A stretch of 64,000 nt of DNA from Paenibacillus_AR sp051594765 (lineage in GTDB: Bacteria > Bacillota > Bacilli > Paenibacillales > NBRC-103111), in the NCBI RefSeq assembly GCF_051594765.1, contig NZ_JBPPGJ010000004.1, forward strand, positions 1-64,000. Direction: 5' to 3'. Positions 49,670-58,022 of the stretch are shown here, piece by piece. The notes under the pieces were generated by a model, which searched no databases, was not told where the DNA came from, and saw nothing but the letters and a program-made list of their open reading frames with translations. The translations under genes were made by a program, and so were the position numbers. How positions within the stretch are numbered: the stretch's first letter is position 1; each line of letters opens with the position of its first letter.

Positions 49670-50218
49670 ATGACGATGGAACCGGAAGAACTGGAGAAGC
49701 TGAAGTTTCCGCTGGGACGTTTTACTTGGGAGGGAGAATGGAGCGAGGAACGGAAGAACGAATGGATCGCGTCGATCCAAGGCGCTCCGGAGGCCCTTGC
49801 CAAAGCGCTGGACGGTCTGGGTGAAGCTCAGTTGGATACCCCCTATCGTCCCGAAGGCTGGACCGTACGCCAGGTGGTGCATCATCTTGCCGATTCCCAT
49901 CTGAACAGTGTGACTCGCTTCAAGCTGGCGCTGACCGAGGACCATCCGGTAATCAAGCCTTACCGCGAGGATCTGTGGGCGGAGCTTGCGGACGCCCGCT
50001 CGTACCCGGTTGCAGCCTCTCTCCGTATGCTGGAGGGGATCCATGACCGGTGGACGGCGCTGCTCCGTACCATGACCGAGGAGGATTACCTCCGCACCTT
50101 CTTCCATCCCGAGTCCCAAGCCGACGTCTCCCTGCGCCGCGCTCTTGCGAATTACGCTTGGCACGGAGAGCACCATACCGCACAGATTCTGGAGCTTCGA
50201 AGACGTCAATCCTGGTAA
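49670..50218 (+). CDS. YfiT-like DinB-family metal-dependent transferase
   Basis: The 182-residue DinB/YfiT fold protein has the metal-binding His pattern VVHHLADSH (about 65-73) and WHGEHHTAQI near the C-terminus. It has the family's YRPEGWTVRQ segment and YREDLWAELAD. B. subtilis YfiT is a bacillithiol S-transferase (BstA); the same reaction is likely here. AAAGGGTGG precedes the ATG. A GGAA-rich start gives MTMEPEELEKLKFPLG. It is 135 bp downstream of the lipase gene. Confidence 0.88.
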   Translation: MTMEPEELEKLKFPLGRFTWEGEWSEERKNEWIASIQGAPEALAKALDGLGEAQLDTPYRPEGWTVRQVVHHLADSHLNSVTRFKLALTEDHPVIKPYREDLWAELADARSYPVAASLRMLEGIHDRWTALLRTMTEEDYLRTFFHPESQADVSLRRALANYAWHGEHHTAQILELRRRQSW

Positions 50219-50285
50219 TCTCCGACGAACGGACAGCAATCCTTAAATTTCTCTTAAACTCTCTATCACACGGTGGAATTTCCCG

Positions 50286-50314
50286 TTTTCCATCCTGATC
50301 TCCCATGATATAAT
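50286..50314 (+). promoter_or_regulatory. Promoter of the LTA-synthase-like gene
   Basis: TTTTCC (50286-50291), a 17-base spacer and a perfect TATAAT (50309-50314). Upstream, TTAAAT (50243-50248) and TTAAAC (50254-50259) repeat with an 11-bp period, reminiscent of a PhoP direct repeat; only two units are seen, so control by phosphate is a suggestion. Confidence 0.5.
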
Positions 50315-50367
50315 ACCAACGAAACTATGCATTAACACTTCGTTAACAATTGGGAGAGCAGGCACAA

Positions 50368-52464
50368 ATGAAAAATTGGGCAAAGACGGCGGGACGTTAT
50401 TTGCGGGGCAGATACGTCCTTTTTATTCTGGGTGCGTGGCTGACATTCCTGATGGAATTTTTAAGCCGCACCTCGGCCAGCGCGACGATGCATTGGTCCT
50501 ACGGTCACATTCCTGCTTATCTCTTCAATACCGTCTTATTGACGGGACTCCTGATGCTCTTTACCGCCGTCACCGGCCGTACGCGCTGGGCATACTGGAT
50601 CGTATTCACGCTCGCCTTCATCCTCTCCCTGATCAGCGGGGTGAAGATGAAGATTCTCGGCGTTCCGTTCCTGCCCTGGGACCTGGTCTTAACCGGAGAA
50701 ACCTCCGACATGACCCAATATATCAATAACATCATGGACGTCGGCACCATTGTGGGCCTGTTGGTCTACATCGGAACCAGTGTTGGCCTGCTCTACCTGG
50801 TCCCCGGCATGATCAAGCGCATCCGCGGGTGGGAGCGAATTGCCTACGCAGCGGCCGCCCTCTTGATTGTGGCCGTCGTCTACTTCCAGCCCAAGGCCAT
50901 GATGCATGGGGTCTTCGGCATCGAGGAGAAGACGTGGAACCAGAAGGATAACATTCTCTCCAATGGCCTCCTGCTCAGCACCCTCTTGAATCTGGACGAA
51001 TTCGGGGTCAGCAAGGTGGCCGGCTACGATGCGGAAGCCATCGAGGCTCTGGTCAACCGCCCCTCGGATGCCGTCAAAGCCGGAGAAAACGAGCCGGCCG
51101 TCAAGCCCAATGTGATTGTCGTACTTAGTGAAGCCTTCTGGGATCCGACCATCATCCCGGGCGTCAAGTTCAGCCGGGATCCGATCCCCGGTTTTCATAA
51201 GCTGGCCGAGAAGTTCCCCAGCGGATGGATCCTGTCCCCGCAATATGGCGGCGGCACGGCCAACGTGGAATTCGAGGTCCTGACGGGGAACACCATGCGT
51301 TTCCTGCCCCAAGGCTCCACCGCTTATAACCAGTTCGTGAACCGGCCGGTGGATTCTCTCGCTTCCATCGCCGCGCGGCAGGGCTACACCTCCACTGCCA
51401 TCAGCCCGTTCCACAACTGGTACTTCAACAGCCGCAAGGTGTATGAATACTTAGGCTTCTCCAAGTTCATCAGCATCGAATTCTTCAATCAGGTCTTCGA
51501 AGGCCCGTACATCGCCGATGATGAGGTCGCCAACAATATCATTAACGAGAGCAAGCAAACCCCGGGCCCGGATATGATCTTCGCCAACACGATGCAGAAC
51601 CACTTCCACTTCTGGCCGGGCAAGTTTAAGGAGAACACCATCAAGGCCGAGGGCGTGGACGGGCAAGCCAAGGGCTTCCTGGAGACGCTGGCCCAAGGCC
51701 TGATCGATGCGGACCGCATGCTTCTGAAGCTGGTGGATCACTACAGCCAGAGCGGCGAGCCGACCATCATCCTCTTCTTCGGCGACCATATGCCGGCGCT
51801 AGGGGACGATTACAAGGGCTATATCGATGCCAAATACATCTCCGGCAAGGATGACCCCGATTTCTGGACCAAGATGTACCGGACTCCATTCGTCATCTGG
51901 AATAACTACTTGCCCGAACAGAAGGAAGACATGTACCTGAGCCCCGCCTTCCTCGAGCCGTACATCGTGGAGAAGGCCAACCTGAAGGGCACCTATTACA
52001 CGGACTACCTGAAGCAGCTGTACAAGAAGATTCCCGTTCTGCCGCCGAAGGATCAATACGCCAAGCTGAACATCAACGAACAGGACCCGGACTTGCAGAA
52101 CTACGAGAAGCTCCAGTATGACATCCTGTTCGGAGATCAGCACGGATATTCGGAGTTCAAGGATCAGATCATGCCCAAGAGCTTCGTGCTCGGCCTAGGC
52201 GTCATGGACTTGACGGCCGTCACTCCTTCCGGCGACAACGGCAAGGAGGTTACCCTGACCTTGGATGGCGCCAACCTGCCGGAGCTGTCGGAGGTGACCC
52301 TGAACGGCAAGCCGCTGAAGACCAAGTTCGTGTCCCACGAGAAGCTGACCGCCATTGTACCGGCGGACCAGAGCAAGCCTGGAACCTGGGACATCGCCGT
52401 ACACGTGAAGGACAATAAGGACAGCGTCATCGCCCAGACCAAGACCGTCAAGCTGGACCGATAG
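50368..52464 (+). CDS. LTA-synthase-family enzyme with C-terminal beta domain
   Basis: The 698-residue membrane protein has four or five N-terminal spans (about 1-170) and an extracellular sulfatase-like domain. The latter has KPNVIVVLSEAFWDP (metal Glu), PQYGGGTANVEFEV (probable catalytic Thr) and FFGDHMPALG (metal Asp/His), the LtaS pattern for transferring glycerol phosphate. A further roughly 80-residue domain (about 615-698, TAVTPSGDNGKEVTLTLDG...) resembles an IPT/TIG Ig-like fold, not found in classical LtaS. The ATG at 50368 follows GGGAGAGCAGG. It ends with a strong terminator. Confidence 0.9.
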   Translation: MKNWAKTAGRYLRGRYVLFILGAWLTFLMEFLSRTSASATMHWSYGHIPAYLFNTVLLTGLLMLFTAVTGRTRWAYWIVFTLAFILSLISGVKMKILGVPFLPWDLVLTGETSDMTQYINNIMDVGTIVGLLVYIGTSVGLLYLVPGMIKRIRGWERIAYAAAALLIVAVVYFQPKAMMHGVFGIEEKTWNQKDNILSNGLLLSTLLNLDEFGVSKVAGYDAEAIEALVNRPSDAVKAGENEPAVKPNVIVVLSEAFWDPTIIPGVKFSRDPIPGFHKLAEKFPSGWILSPQYGGGTANVEFEVLTGNTMRFLPQGSTAYNQFVNRPVDSLASIAARQGYTSTAISPFHNWYFNSRKVYEYLGFSKFISIEFFNQVFEGPYIADDEVANNIINESKQTPGPDMIFANTMQNHFHFWPGKFKENTIKAEGVDGQAKGFLETLAQGLIDADRMLLKLVDHYSQSGEPTIILFFGDHMPALGDDYKGYIDAKYISGKDDPDFWTKMYRTPFVIWNNYLPEQKEDMYLSPAFLEPYIVEKANLKGTYYTDYLKQLYKKIPVLPPKDQYAKLNINEQDPDLQNYEKLQYDILFGDQHGYSEFKDQIMPKSFVLGLGVMDLTAVTPSGDNGKEVTLTLDGANLPELSEVTLNGKPLKTKFVSHEKLTAIVPADQSKPGTWDIAVHVKDNKDSVIAQTKTVKLDR

Positions 52465-52472
52465 ATCAGACA

Positions 52473-52507
52473 GCCTCCCGCTCTTTTCGAGCCGGGAGGC
52501 TTTTGTT
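52473..52507 (+). terminator. Terminator of the LTA-synthase-like gene
   Basis: GCCTCCCG-CTC / GAG-CCGGGAGGC stem with a TTTTC loop and TTTTGTTTT tail, 9 bp after the stop codon. Confidence 0.9.
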
Positions 52508-52599
52508 TTGGGCGGATGCCCGTAGACCTTAGCCCGCCCTCCTGCATACAGTATCGGGAAGAGTTTTTTACCAACCCTTTACAGGAGGTTTTCCCTTTC

Positions 52600-52962
52600 A
52601 TGACTTATATCGTTCAGCCCGGAGACACCTTGTTCTCCATCGCCAATCGCTTCGGCATCTCCATGCAGGCTCTTGTCGCCGCCAACCCCGGTCTTCAAGC
52701 CGGGACTCTCATAACCGGTCAGATCATAACGGTGCCCACCGGCGCCGCCTTGCCTCCGAGACCTCCGGTTCCCCCGGTGTCTCCGTTCCCGCCATTCCCG
52801 CCGGTTCCTCCGGTCGGCAACTTCGATCAGCGTCTGAACCGGCTGGAACGAGAGGTTCGGGAGCTGGAGCGGACCAACCGGGAGCAGGAGCGTCAGCTGC
52901 GTCAGCTTGACAACCGGGTGGACCGTCTGGAGCGCCGCGTACAGAGGCTTGAAGAGCGGTAA
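52600..52962 (+). CDS. LysM-domain protein with Pro-rich linker and coiled coil
   Basis: The 120-residue protein has one LysM repeat (YIVQPGDTLFSIANRFGISMQ, about 2-45), a Pro-rich linker of PPVPP/PFPP units and a C-terminal Arg/Glu/Leu heptad-rich coiled coil (about 75-120) ending in RLEER. It lacks a signal peptide, as is usual for spore coat LysM proteins such as SafA, so spore localisation is possible. AGGAGG lies 11 bases before the ATG. Confidence 0.85.
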   Translation: MTYIVQPGDTLFSIANRFGISMQALVAANPGLQAGTLITGQIITVPTGAALPPRPPVPPVSPFPPFPPVPPVGNFDQRLNRLEREVRELERTNREQERQLRQLDNRVDRLERRVQRLEER

Positions 52963-52974
52963 GCTCGGGCATGA

Positions 52975-53012
52975 AGAGGCCGCCGTGGAGGATTCCCCTC
53001 CCGGCGGCCTCT
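52975..53012 (+). terminator. Hairpin after the LysM gene
   Basis: An 11-bp perfect stem AGAGGCCGCCG / CGGCGGCCTCT with a 16-base loop lies 12 bp past the stop codon. It lacks a good T-run, so it may be a weak terminator or an RNA-stabilising hairpin. Confidence 0.55.
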
Positions 53013-53067
53013 ATTCCATTGCAGTTCTATAGAAAGGATTGCCATGTCCGCCGGCCCCAATCCAGCC

Positions 53068-53099
53068 CAAAAAACCCAAGGGCTACCCTCCCTTGGGTT
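53068..53099 (-). terminator. Terminator of the rpiB operon
   Basis: Minus strand: a 10-bp stem AACCCAAGGG / CCCTTGGGTT with a short AGGGTAG loop and a TTTTTTGGG tail, 14 bp after the rpiB-like stop. Confidence 0.9.
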
Positions 53100-53113
53100 C
53101 ACAGATCCTACAA

Positions 53114-53581
53114 TCATTCAGGCTGCTGCCGTCGTTCCTGCCGCCTCTCGTCACGTTCGGCGATCTTGCCGATCTTGCGGGCGGAAGGACCGCCCTGGAA
53201 CTCGGACGCCAGCCAGACGTCCAGCACCTGCTTGGCCCGCTCCGGCTCGATGATCAACGCGCCCATAGTCAGAATGTGAGCGTCGTTGCTCTTCCCCGCC
53301 CGCTCCGCCGAGACGGGATCGTGACAGAGAGCCGCCCGGATCCCGCATACTTTGTTGGCGGCGATGGTCATCCCGTTGCCCGTGCCGCAAACCAGCACGG
53401 CCCTCGGATATTGCCCCTCCAGGATGCCGTCCGCCACTCGGAAGGCGATATCCGGATAATCCACCGGGTCCGTGCCGGTGCAGCCGAAATCTACAACCTC
53501 GTATCCCCGCTCCGTCAGATACACCCGGAGCTCTTCCTTCAGTCCATATCCCAAATGATCGCTGCCTAGTCCGATTCTCAT
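53114..53581 (-). CDS. rpiB: RpiB/LacAB-family sugar-phosphate isomerase
   Basis: The 155-residue isomerase has LGSDHLGYGLKEEL, VCGTGNGMTIAANKVCGIRAALCHD and ALIIEPERAKQVLDVWL, the RpiB family signature. The motif CGTGNGM varies from the usual CGTGIGM. It interconverts ribose 5-phosphate and ribulose 5-phosphate or a related sugar phosphate. The ATG at 53581 follows GAGGGACAGGG, 10 bp after the DeoR stop. Its partner genes suggest control by sugar phosphate levels. Confidence 0.9.
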   Translation of the reverse strand: MRIGLGSDHLGYGLKEELRVYLTERGYEVVDFGCTGTDPVDYPDIAFRVADGILEGQYPRAVLVCGTGNGMTIAANKVCGIRAALCHDPVSAERAGKSNDAHILTMGALIIEPERAKQVLDVWLASEFQGGPSARKIGKIAERDERRQERRQQPE

Positions 53582-53591
53582 ACCCTGTCCC

Positions 53592-54383
53592 TCATCGGTC
53601 AACCGTGCAGACACGGATGCCGCGTTCTCTCAATTCCCGGAGAATGTCCTCGGGAGCCCCCGTGTCCGTAATGACGTCATGCACCCGGTCGGTGGCGGCA
53701 TAGCTGGCAATGGAGCCGACGCCGAACTTGGTGCTGTCCACCAGAGCCACGACCCGGCTGGCCGATTCCACCATCCGGCGCTTCAGATCCACCTCGTAGA
53801 TGTTAAAATCCATCAGCCCGCTCTCCGGCTTGAATCCGGCGGGAGAGGTGAACAGAATGTCGGCCCGGATCTTCTCCAGCAGCTCGCCTCCCAATAGCCC
53901 TTCCACGGCGCCGGAGCCCATGCGGAGCACGCCGCCGATCAGGATCACGTGCAGATAGGGGTTGTCCTTCAGCTCCAGAGCCGTATAGATCCCGCTGGTG
54001 ACCACAGTCAGCTTGATCTGGGTCCGCTTCAGACTCTTGGCCAGCTCCAGAGCGGTGGTGCTGGCGTCGATGAAGATGCACTGGCCCTCCTGAAGATAGT
54101 CCATGGCCTTCAGGCCGATGGCAGCCTTCTCCCGGATGTTGAGCTTCTCCCGCGACGAGAAGCTGAAGGAGGAGCCCGTAGGCACGGGCTGTCCAGTAAG
54201 GACGGCTCCGCCATGGATCCGGCGGAGAATGCCTTCCTCCTCCAGCAGGTTCAGATCGGTCCGAAGGGTTGCCTCCGAGACCTGCAGTTCCACGGAGAGC
54301 TCCTTCACCGTAGCGCGCTGGTGCTTGGTTAAATATTCAATTAATAGCGATCGGCGTTCGTCGGCCATCATATTTTTGGACAA
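53592..54383 (-). CDS. DeoR-family transcriptional repressor
   Basis: The 263-residue regulator has an N-terminal DeoR helix-turn-helix (RRSLLIEYLTKHQRATVKEL, ELQVSEATLRTDLNLLEEEGILRRIHGGA) and a C-terminal effector domain (IFIDASTTALELAKSL, VVTSGIYTALELK, GLMDFNIYEVDLKRRMV). The TTG at 54383 is preferred because AGGTGA sits 6 bases upstream; ATG codons at 54371 and 54368 are alternatives. It lies between glpX and the isomerase gene, and its target may be the TTTTCGTTTA repeats at 55557-55584. Confidence 0.9.
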   Translation of the reverse strand: MSKNMMADERRSLLIEYLTKHQRATVKELSVELQVSEATLRTDLNLLEEEGILRRIHGGAVLTGQPVPTGSSFSFSSREKLNIREKAAIGLKAMDYLQEGQCIFIDASTTALELAKSLKRTQIKLTVVTSGIYTALELKDNPYLHVILIGGVLRMGSGAVEGLLGGELLEKIRADILFTSPAGFKPESGLMDFNIYEVDLKRRMVESASRVVALVDSTKFGVGSIASYAATDRVHDVITDTGAPEDILRELRERGIRVCTVDR

Positions 54384-54455
54384 TTCGCTTCACCTGTGCA
54401 TTCCGTCATGATTGGAAGATTCCATCCTCCACCATATCACGAAAACCGCCGTCCA

Positions 54456-55484
54456 TCAAACATAGGCCGGCTCGCGGACGGCCTTGGGTGCCTCTTCGCC
54501 CGCATCCGCTTCCTGCGCCTTCAGGTTCTTCAAGACATACATCTGCTTCTTGCGTCCCAGGGCCAGAATGGAATGGGTCAGCCACTGGTCGCCCTGCTTG
54601 CGGGCGCCCTGCAGCATGGGACTGTCGGTAATGCCCGTGGCAGCGAAGACACAATCGTCGGACTTCACCAGATCGTCCAGCAGCAGGATGCGGCGGTAAT
54701 CCTCCAGGCCCATCCGGCGGCAGCGGTCTGCCTCCACGCGGTCCCGCGGCAGAAGCCTGGCCTGCATATCTCCGCCCAGGCAACGGACGGCCACCGCCGA
54801 TACCACGCCCTCCGGCGCGCCGCCGATGCCGTAGAACAGGTCCACCTCGGAGCCGGGAATGGAAGGCGCTACCGCTGCAGACACATCCCCCTCCTGGAAG
54901 GTCATTACTTTGATGCCGGCTTCCCGCAGCGCGGCGACAGCGGCATCGTGGCGCTCCCGCTTCTGAATCGCCACCGTCATGTCTTCCAGCGGCTTGCGAA
55001 GAGCGGCAGCCACTGCCATGGCGTTCTCCAGAACGCTGCGATTCAAATCGATGCAGCCGCGGGCTTCGGGACCGACGGCGATCTTCTCCATATACATGTC
55101 GGGAGCGTGAAGGAGGGTCCCCTTAGGAGCCATGGCAATAACCGAGATGGCATTCTCCCGTCCGTCGGCCACCAGGCTGGTTCCCTCCAGCGGGTCCACC
55201 GCAATGTCCACCGATGGCCCGGTTCCGGTACCCAGCTCTTCGCCGATGTACAGCATCGGGGCTTCGTCCAGCTCCCCTTCGCCGATCACCACGGTCCCCT
55301 TCATCGGCAGCCGGTTCAGCAGCATCCGCATGGCGGCCGTAGCCGCTCCGTCCGCTTCCAGCTTGTTGCCGCGCCCGATCCAACGGGCCGATGCAACCGC
55401 CGCCGCCTCGCATACCTCTACAAGCTCCAGGCCCAACAGCTTCATCGGATCATAACAATTCGGAATCGGAGACCAATCCTTCAC
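54456..55484 (-). CDS. glpX: Class II fructose-1,6-bisphosphatase GlpX
   Basis: The 342-residue class II enzyme has WIGRGNKLEADGAA, GEGELDEAPMLYIGEELG, VDIAVDPLEGTSLVADG and ITDSPMLQGAR, the GlpX metal and phosphate motifs. It works in gluconeogenesis or in the SBP/FBP branch. The start is GTG at 55484 with GGGAG upstream. It is the first gene of a glpX, deoR, rpiB cassette. A second FBPase gene could exist elsewhere; this one may serve the sugar route controlled by DeoR. Confidence 0.93.
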   Translation of the reverse strand: MKDWSPIPNCYDPMKLLGLELVEVCEAAAVASARWIGRGNKLEADGAATAAMRMLLNRLPMKGTVVIGEGELDEAPMLYIGEELGTGTGPSVDIAVDPLEGTSLVADGRENAISVIAMAPKGTLLHAPDMYMEKIAVGPEARGCIDLNRSVLENAMAVAAALRKPLEDMTVAIQKRERHDAAVAALREAGIKVMTFQEGDVSAAVAPSIPGSEVDLFYGIGGAPEGVVSAVAVRCLGGDMQARLLPRDRVEADRCRRMGLEDYRRILLLDDLVKSDDCVFAATGITDSPMLQGARKQGDQWLTHSILALGRKKQMYVLKNLKAQEADAGEEAPKAVREPAYV

Positions 55485-55817
55485 GCTTAACCACTCCCGT
55501 TTGATTTCATATTCGATAAATACAGTATCATATACAATCGGTCGATTATCAATATGTTTTCGTTTATTTTCGTTTTATTTTCACTTTTGTGTTGTTTTGT
55601 TGATTTTTTCGTGTTTACGGATGTCTTTATAGCAGTCCTGCGATCGAAGGCCACGAGCGGCCTTCATTCCTATGAACATCCGGCATCCCCGCCGCATCTA
55701 CAGAGGGGTACATCGTAGGAAGGATAGACTGCTCTTCGATAAGCATTTAGGGTAATATCAAGGAAGACGCCATACGTTAGTAAGGAATAGGAGAATTCTC
55801 ATCGAAGGAGAGTATGT
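55485..55817. other. Intergenic region between glpX and the P-loop kinase gene
   Basis: This 333-bp stretch holds no gene. It contains an AT-rich glpX promoter area, three direct repeats TTTTCGTTTA / TTTTCGTTTTA / TTTTCAC (55557-55584) spaced by 10-11 bp (candidate DeoR operator), and a perfect hairpin GAAGGCC-N6-GGCCTTC (55646-55665) without a T-run. GAAGGAGAG before the kinase ATG is the ribosome binding site. Confidence 0.6.
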
Positions 55818-56363
55818 ATGAATCAAGGCAGAATGATAATTATAACCGGCTCGCCAGGGACTGGGAAAAGTACAACGGCCTCCCTTGTTGCTAAAAAGTC
55901 TCATTTCTCAAAGTCGGTACATATGCACACGGATGATTTCTACGGCTATATTCGTAAGGGGGCCATTCCTCCATTTTTACCGGAATCACAAGAACAGAAC
56001 GTCATTGTTATGGAAGCCTTTTTGGAAGCTGCAAAACGGTTTGCACGTGGCGGGTTCGATGTGATTATAGATGGCATTGTCGGTCCCTGGTTCTTAGAGC
56101 CTTGGCAAAAAGCCGTACAGGATCATTATGAAGTCCATTACATTATCTTAAGAGCGACTAAAGAAGAAACCATGAACCGAGCTATCAACCGTTCCAAATT
56201 GGATAAAGACGCCAACACAGAATTGGTAGAGAAAATGTGGGAGCAATTCAACCATTTGGGTCCCTATGAATCCCATATTATGGACACAACCAACCAATCC
56301 ACCGAACAAAGTGTTTCAACCATTCTAGCTGTGATTGAAAGAAAATCCTCTTTATTAACATAG
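55818..56363 (+). CDS. P-loop kinase-like ATPase (AAA_33/shikimate-kinase-like)
   Basis: The 181-residue protein has the Walker A loop ITGSPGTGKSTTASLVAKKS, an HMHTDDFYGYIRKG substrate segment, FDVIIDGIVGPWFLEPW and a lid Arg region RATKEETMNRAINRSKLD. It resembles small-molecule kinases such as chloramphenicol phosphotransferase- or shikimate-kinase-like proteins; the substrate is unknown. GAAGGAGAG precedes the ATG. Base composition is visibly more AT-rich than the neighbours, which suggests later acquisition. It is monocistronic. Confidence 0.85.
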   Translation: MNQGRMIIITGSPGTGKSTTASLVAKKSHFSKSVHMHTDDFYGYIRKGAIPPFLPESQEQNVIVMEAFLEAAKRFARGGFDVIIDGIVGPWFLEPWQKAVQDHYEVHYIILRATKEETMNRAINRSKLDKDANTELVEKMWEQFNHLGPYESHIMDTTNQSTEQSVSTILAVIERKSSLLT

Positions 56364-56370
56364 CCCTATC

Positions 56371-56406
56371 AAAAAAATAACCTTCCGGCATTCCTGCCGG
56401 AAGGTT
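56371..56406 (-). terminator. Terminator of the FAD oxidoreductase gene
   Basis: An 11-bp perfect stem AACCTTCCGGC / GCCGGAAGGTT with a six-base loop, with TTATTTTTTT on the minus strand. It lies 36 bp after the minus-strand oxidoreductase stop and also follows the plus-strand kinase gene, though the plus-strand side has no T-run. Confidence 0.9.
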
Positions 56407-56442
56407 AAACGCTGCGGCTATCGAAGCCGGCCGCTCTGACAC

Positions 56443-57873
56443 TTACATCCGCCCGACCACGTTCCGGGCGATCCATACGCCTGCCGCGCCGGCCTGGGCC
56501 AGGCCGCGGGTAATGCCCGCCCCGTCTCCGCCGCAGAACAGGCCGGAGATCTCGGTCTCCAGCGCTTCGGTCAGCTTGGGACGCGCCGAGTAGAACTTGG
56601 CCTCCACCCCGTAGAACAGGGTGTGCTCGGCAGCGATGCCGGGAGTTACCTTGTCCAGCGCCTCGATCATCTCCACCAGGCTCTTCATGGTGTTGTACGG
56701 AAGGACCAAGCCCAGGTCCCCCGGCACAGCCTCCTTCAACGTCGGTTCAAGGAAGCCTTCGCGGATCCGCTCCACGGTGGAGCGGCGGCCCTTGCGGATA
56801 TCCCCGTACTTCTGCACGATTACGCCGCCGTTGGACAAATCGTTGGCCCGCTTGCAGATTTCTCTGGCATATTCATTGGGCTTATCGAACGGCTCCGTGA
56901 ATTTGTGAGAGACCAGCAGGGCAAAGTTCGTGTTCTGGGAGCCTAGCGCCGGATCCTTGTAGGAGTGGCCGTTGGCCGCCATGACACCGCTATGGTTCTC
57001 CACCACCACGTGGCCCGAAGGGTTGCTGCAGAAGGTGCGGACCCGGGTGCCGACCGAGGTGTTGAAGATGAATTTGCCTTCGTATAAGTGCTCGTTGATC
57101 TCCCTCATGACCACGTCCGAGGTTTCGACCCGGACCCCTACGTCCACCTGGTTATTGTACATCTTCAGCTTCCGTTTCTTCAGGATCGAAGCGAGCCACG
57201 CGGAGCCGTCCCGGCCCGGCGCGATCATGACGTAAGGCGCGGAATGAATCGCGCCGTCCTTCAGCTGGATGCCGGTGACCCGCAGGACGCCGCCGTCCTT
57301 TTCGGTCACGATATCCAGAACCTCCGTATGGTACATCATCTCGATGCGGCTCCGCAGATACTCATAGATCGAAGCGAGAATCTTCAGATTCTGCTCCGTC
57401 CCCAAGTGTCGTACCTGAGCCCTCAAGAGCTTCAATCCGGCCGCGTACCCCCGCTGCTCGATGCTCCGGACCGCCTCCGTCGTAGGATCGGTCAGTAACG
57501 GCGTGGCCCCGTGCTTCAGGTTCAGCTCATCCACATACTGGATCAGATCCAGTACCCGGGAGGGAGACAGGTAGTCCGTCAGCCAGCCGCCGAATTCCGT
57601 TGTGATGTTGAATTTGCCGTCACTGTAGGCACCCGCGCCGCCGAAGCCGCTGGTGATGGAGCAAGCCGGCAGGCATCCAGCAAAATCCTTCTTCCCCGCG
57701 GCAGGGGGACACAGCTTGATCTTCTCCTCCAGAATGGGGCAGCGCCGCTTATAGATGTCATTCCCCTTGTCGACCAGCAGAACACGCGCCTCCGGCTTCT
57801 TCAGAACCATCTCATAGCAGGCGAAGATACCGGCGGGGCCGGCTCCAACGACAATCAGATCATACGGTTTCAA
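56443..57873 (-). CDS. COG2509-type FAD-dependent dehydrogenase under a purine riboswitch
   Basis: The 476-residue oxidoreductase begins with a Rossmann FAD site (DLIVVGAGPAGIFACYEM), then KRRCPILEEKIKLCP, SGFGGAGAYSDGKFNI and a second dinucleotide-type region with FCGGDGAGITRGLAQAGA at the C-terminus. This fits the COG2509 uncharacterised dehydrogenases. The start is TTG at 57873 (GGAGGG 9 bases upstream); an ATG 18 bases earlier lacks a site. The leader is a purine riboswitch. The substrate is unknown; regulation suggests a link to guanine or purine metabolism. Confidence 0.85.
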   Translation of the reverse strand: MKPYDLIVVGAGPAGIFACYEMVLKKPEARVLLVDKGNDIYKRRCPILEEKIKLCPPAAGKKDFAGCLPACSITSGFGGAGAYSDGKFNITTEFGGWLTDYLSPSRVLDLIQYVDELNLKHGATPLLTDPTTEAVRSIEQRGYAAGLKLLRAQVRHLGTEQNLKILASIYEYLRSRIEMMYHTEVLDIVTEKDGGVLRVTGIQLKDGAIHSAPYVMIAPGRDGSAWLASILKKRKLKMYNNQVDVGVRVETSDVVMREINEHLYEGKFIFNTSVGTRVRTFCSNPSGHVVVENHSGVMAANGHSYKDPALGSQNTNFALLVSHKFTEPFDKPNEYAREICKRANDLSNGGVIVQKYGDIRKGRRSTVERIREGFLEPTLKEAVPGDLGLVLPYNTMKSLVEMIEALDKVTPGIAAEHTLFYGVEAKFYSARPKLTEALETEISGLFCGGDGAGITRGLAQAGAAGVWIARNVVGRM

Positions 57874-57907
57874 CGTCTGTTCCCTCCACATTGTTCATTT
57901 TGCACGC

Positions 57908-58013
57908 AACAAAAAATCCCCGTCTCCGAGGGTATGAGTAATGAACCCTTCGTAGACGGGAATTTACGGTTCCCGGTAGAGACCCCCGACCTTATTAAGG
58001 GGTTATACGAACA
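57908..58013 (-). promoter_or_regulatory. Guanine-type purine riboswitch with terminator expression platform
   Basis: Aptamer 57949-58013 on the minus strand. P1 pairs GTTCGTA with TACGAA, J1/2 is TATAA, and the P2 loop is AATAAGG. J2/3 is TCTCTACC, P3 is CGGGAA / TTCCCG with loop CCGTAAA, and J3/1 is TC, giving C at the specificity position (guanine class). The terminator (57908-57960; arm CCCGTCT with AGACGGG, inner AGGGT / ACCCT, T6 tail) reuses the 3' strands of P3, J3/1 and P1. Aptamer folding should therefore prevent termination, an ON design. J3/1 U in place of the common A is a minor variation. Confidence 0.88.
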
Positions 58014-58022
58014 TCCTTCATG

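Noticed and set aside
55646..55665. Rho-independent terminator between glpX and the kinase gene
   Set aside because: The 7-bp stem has no T-run on either strand and does not follow the 3' end of a gene.
56443..57873. The FAD enzyme as the missing urate hydroxylase
   Set aside because: Its motifs fit COG2509 dehydrogenases rather than HpxO-type aromatic hydroxylases. The purine riboswitch keeps a purine link possible, but the sequence does not support this specific activity.
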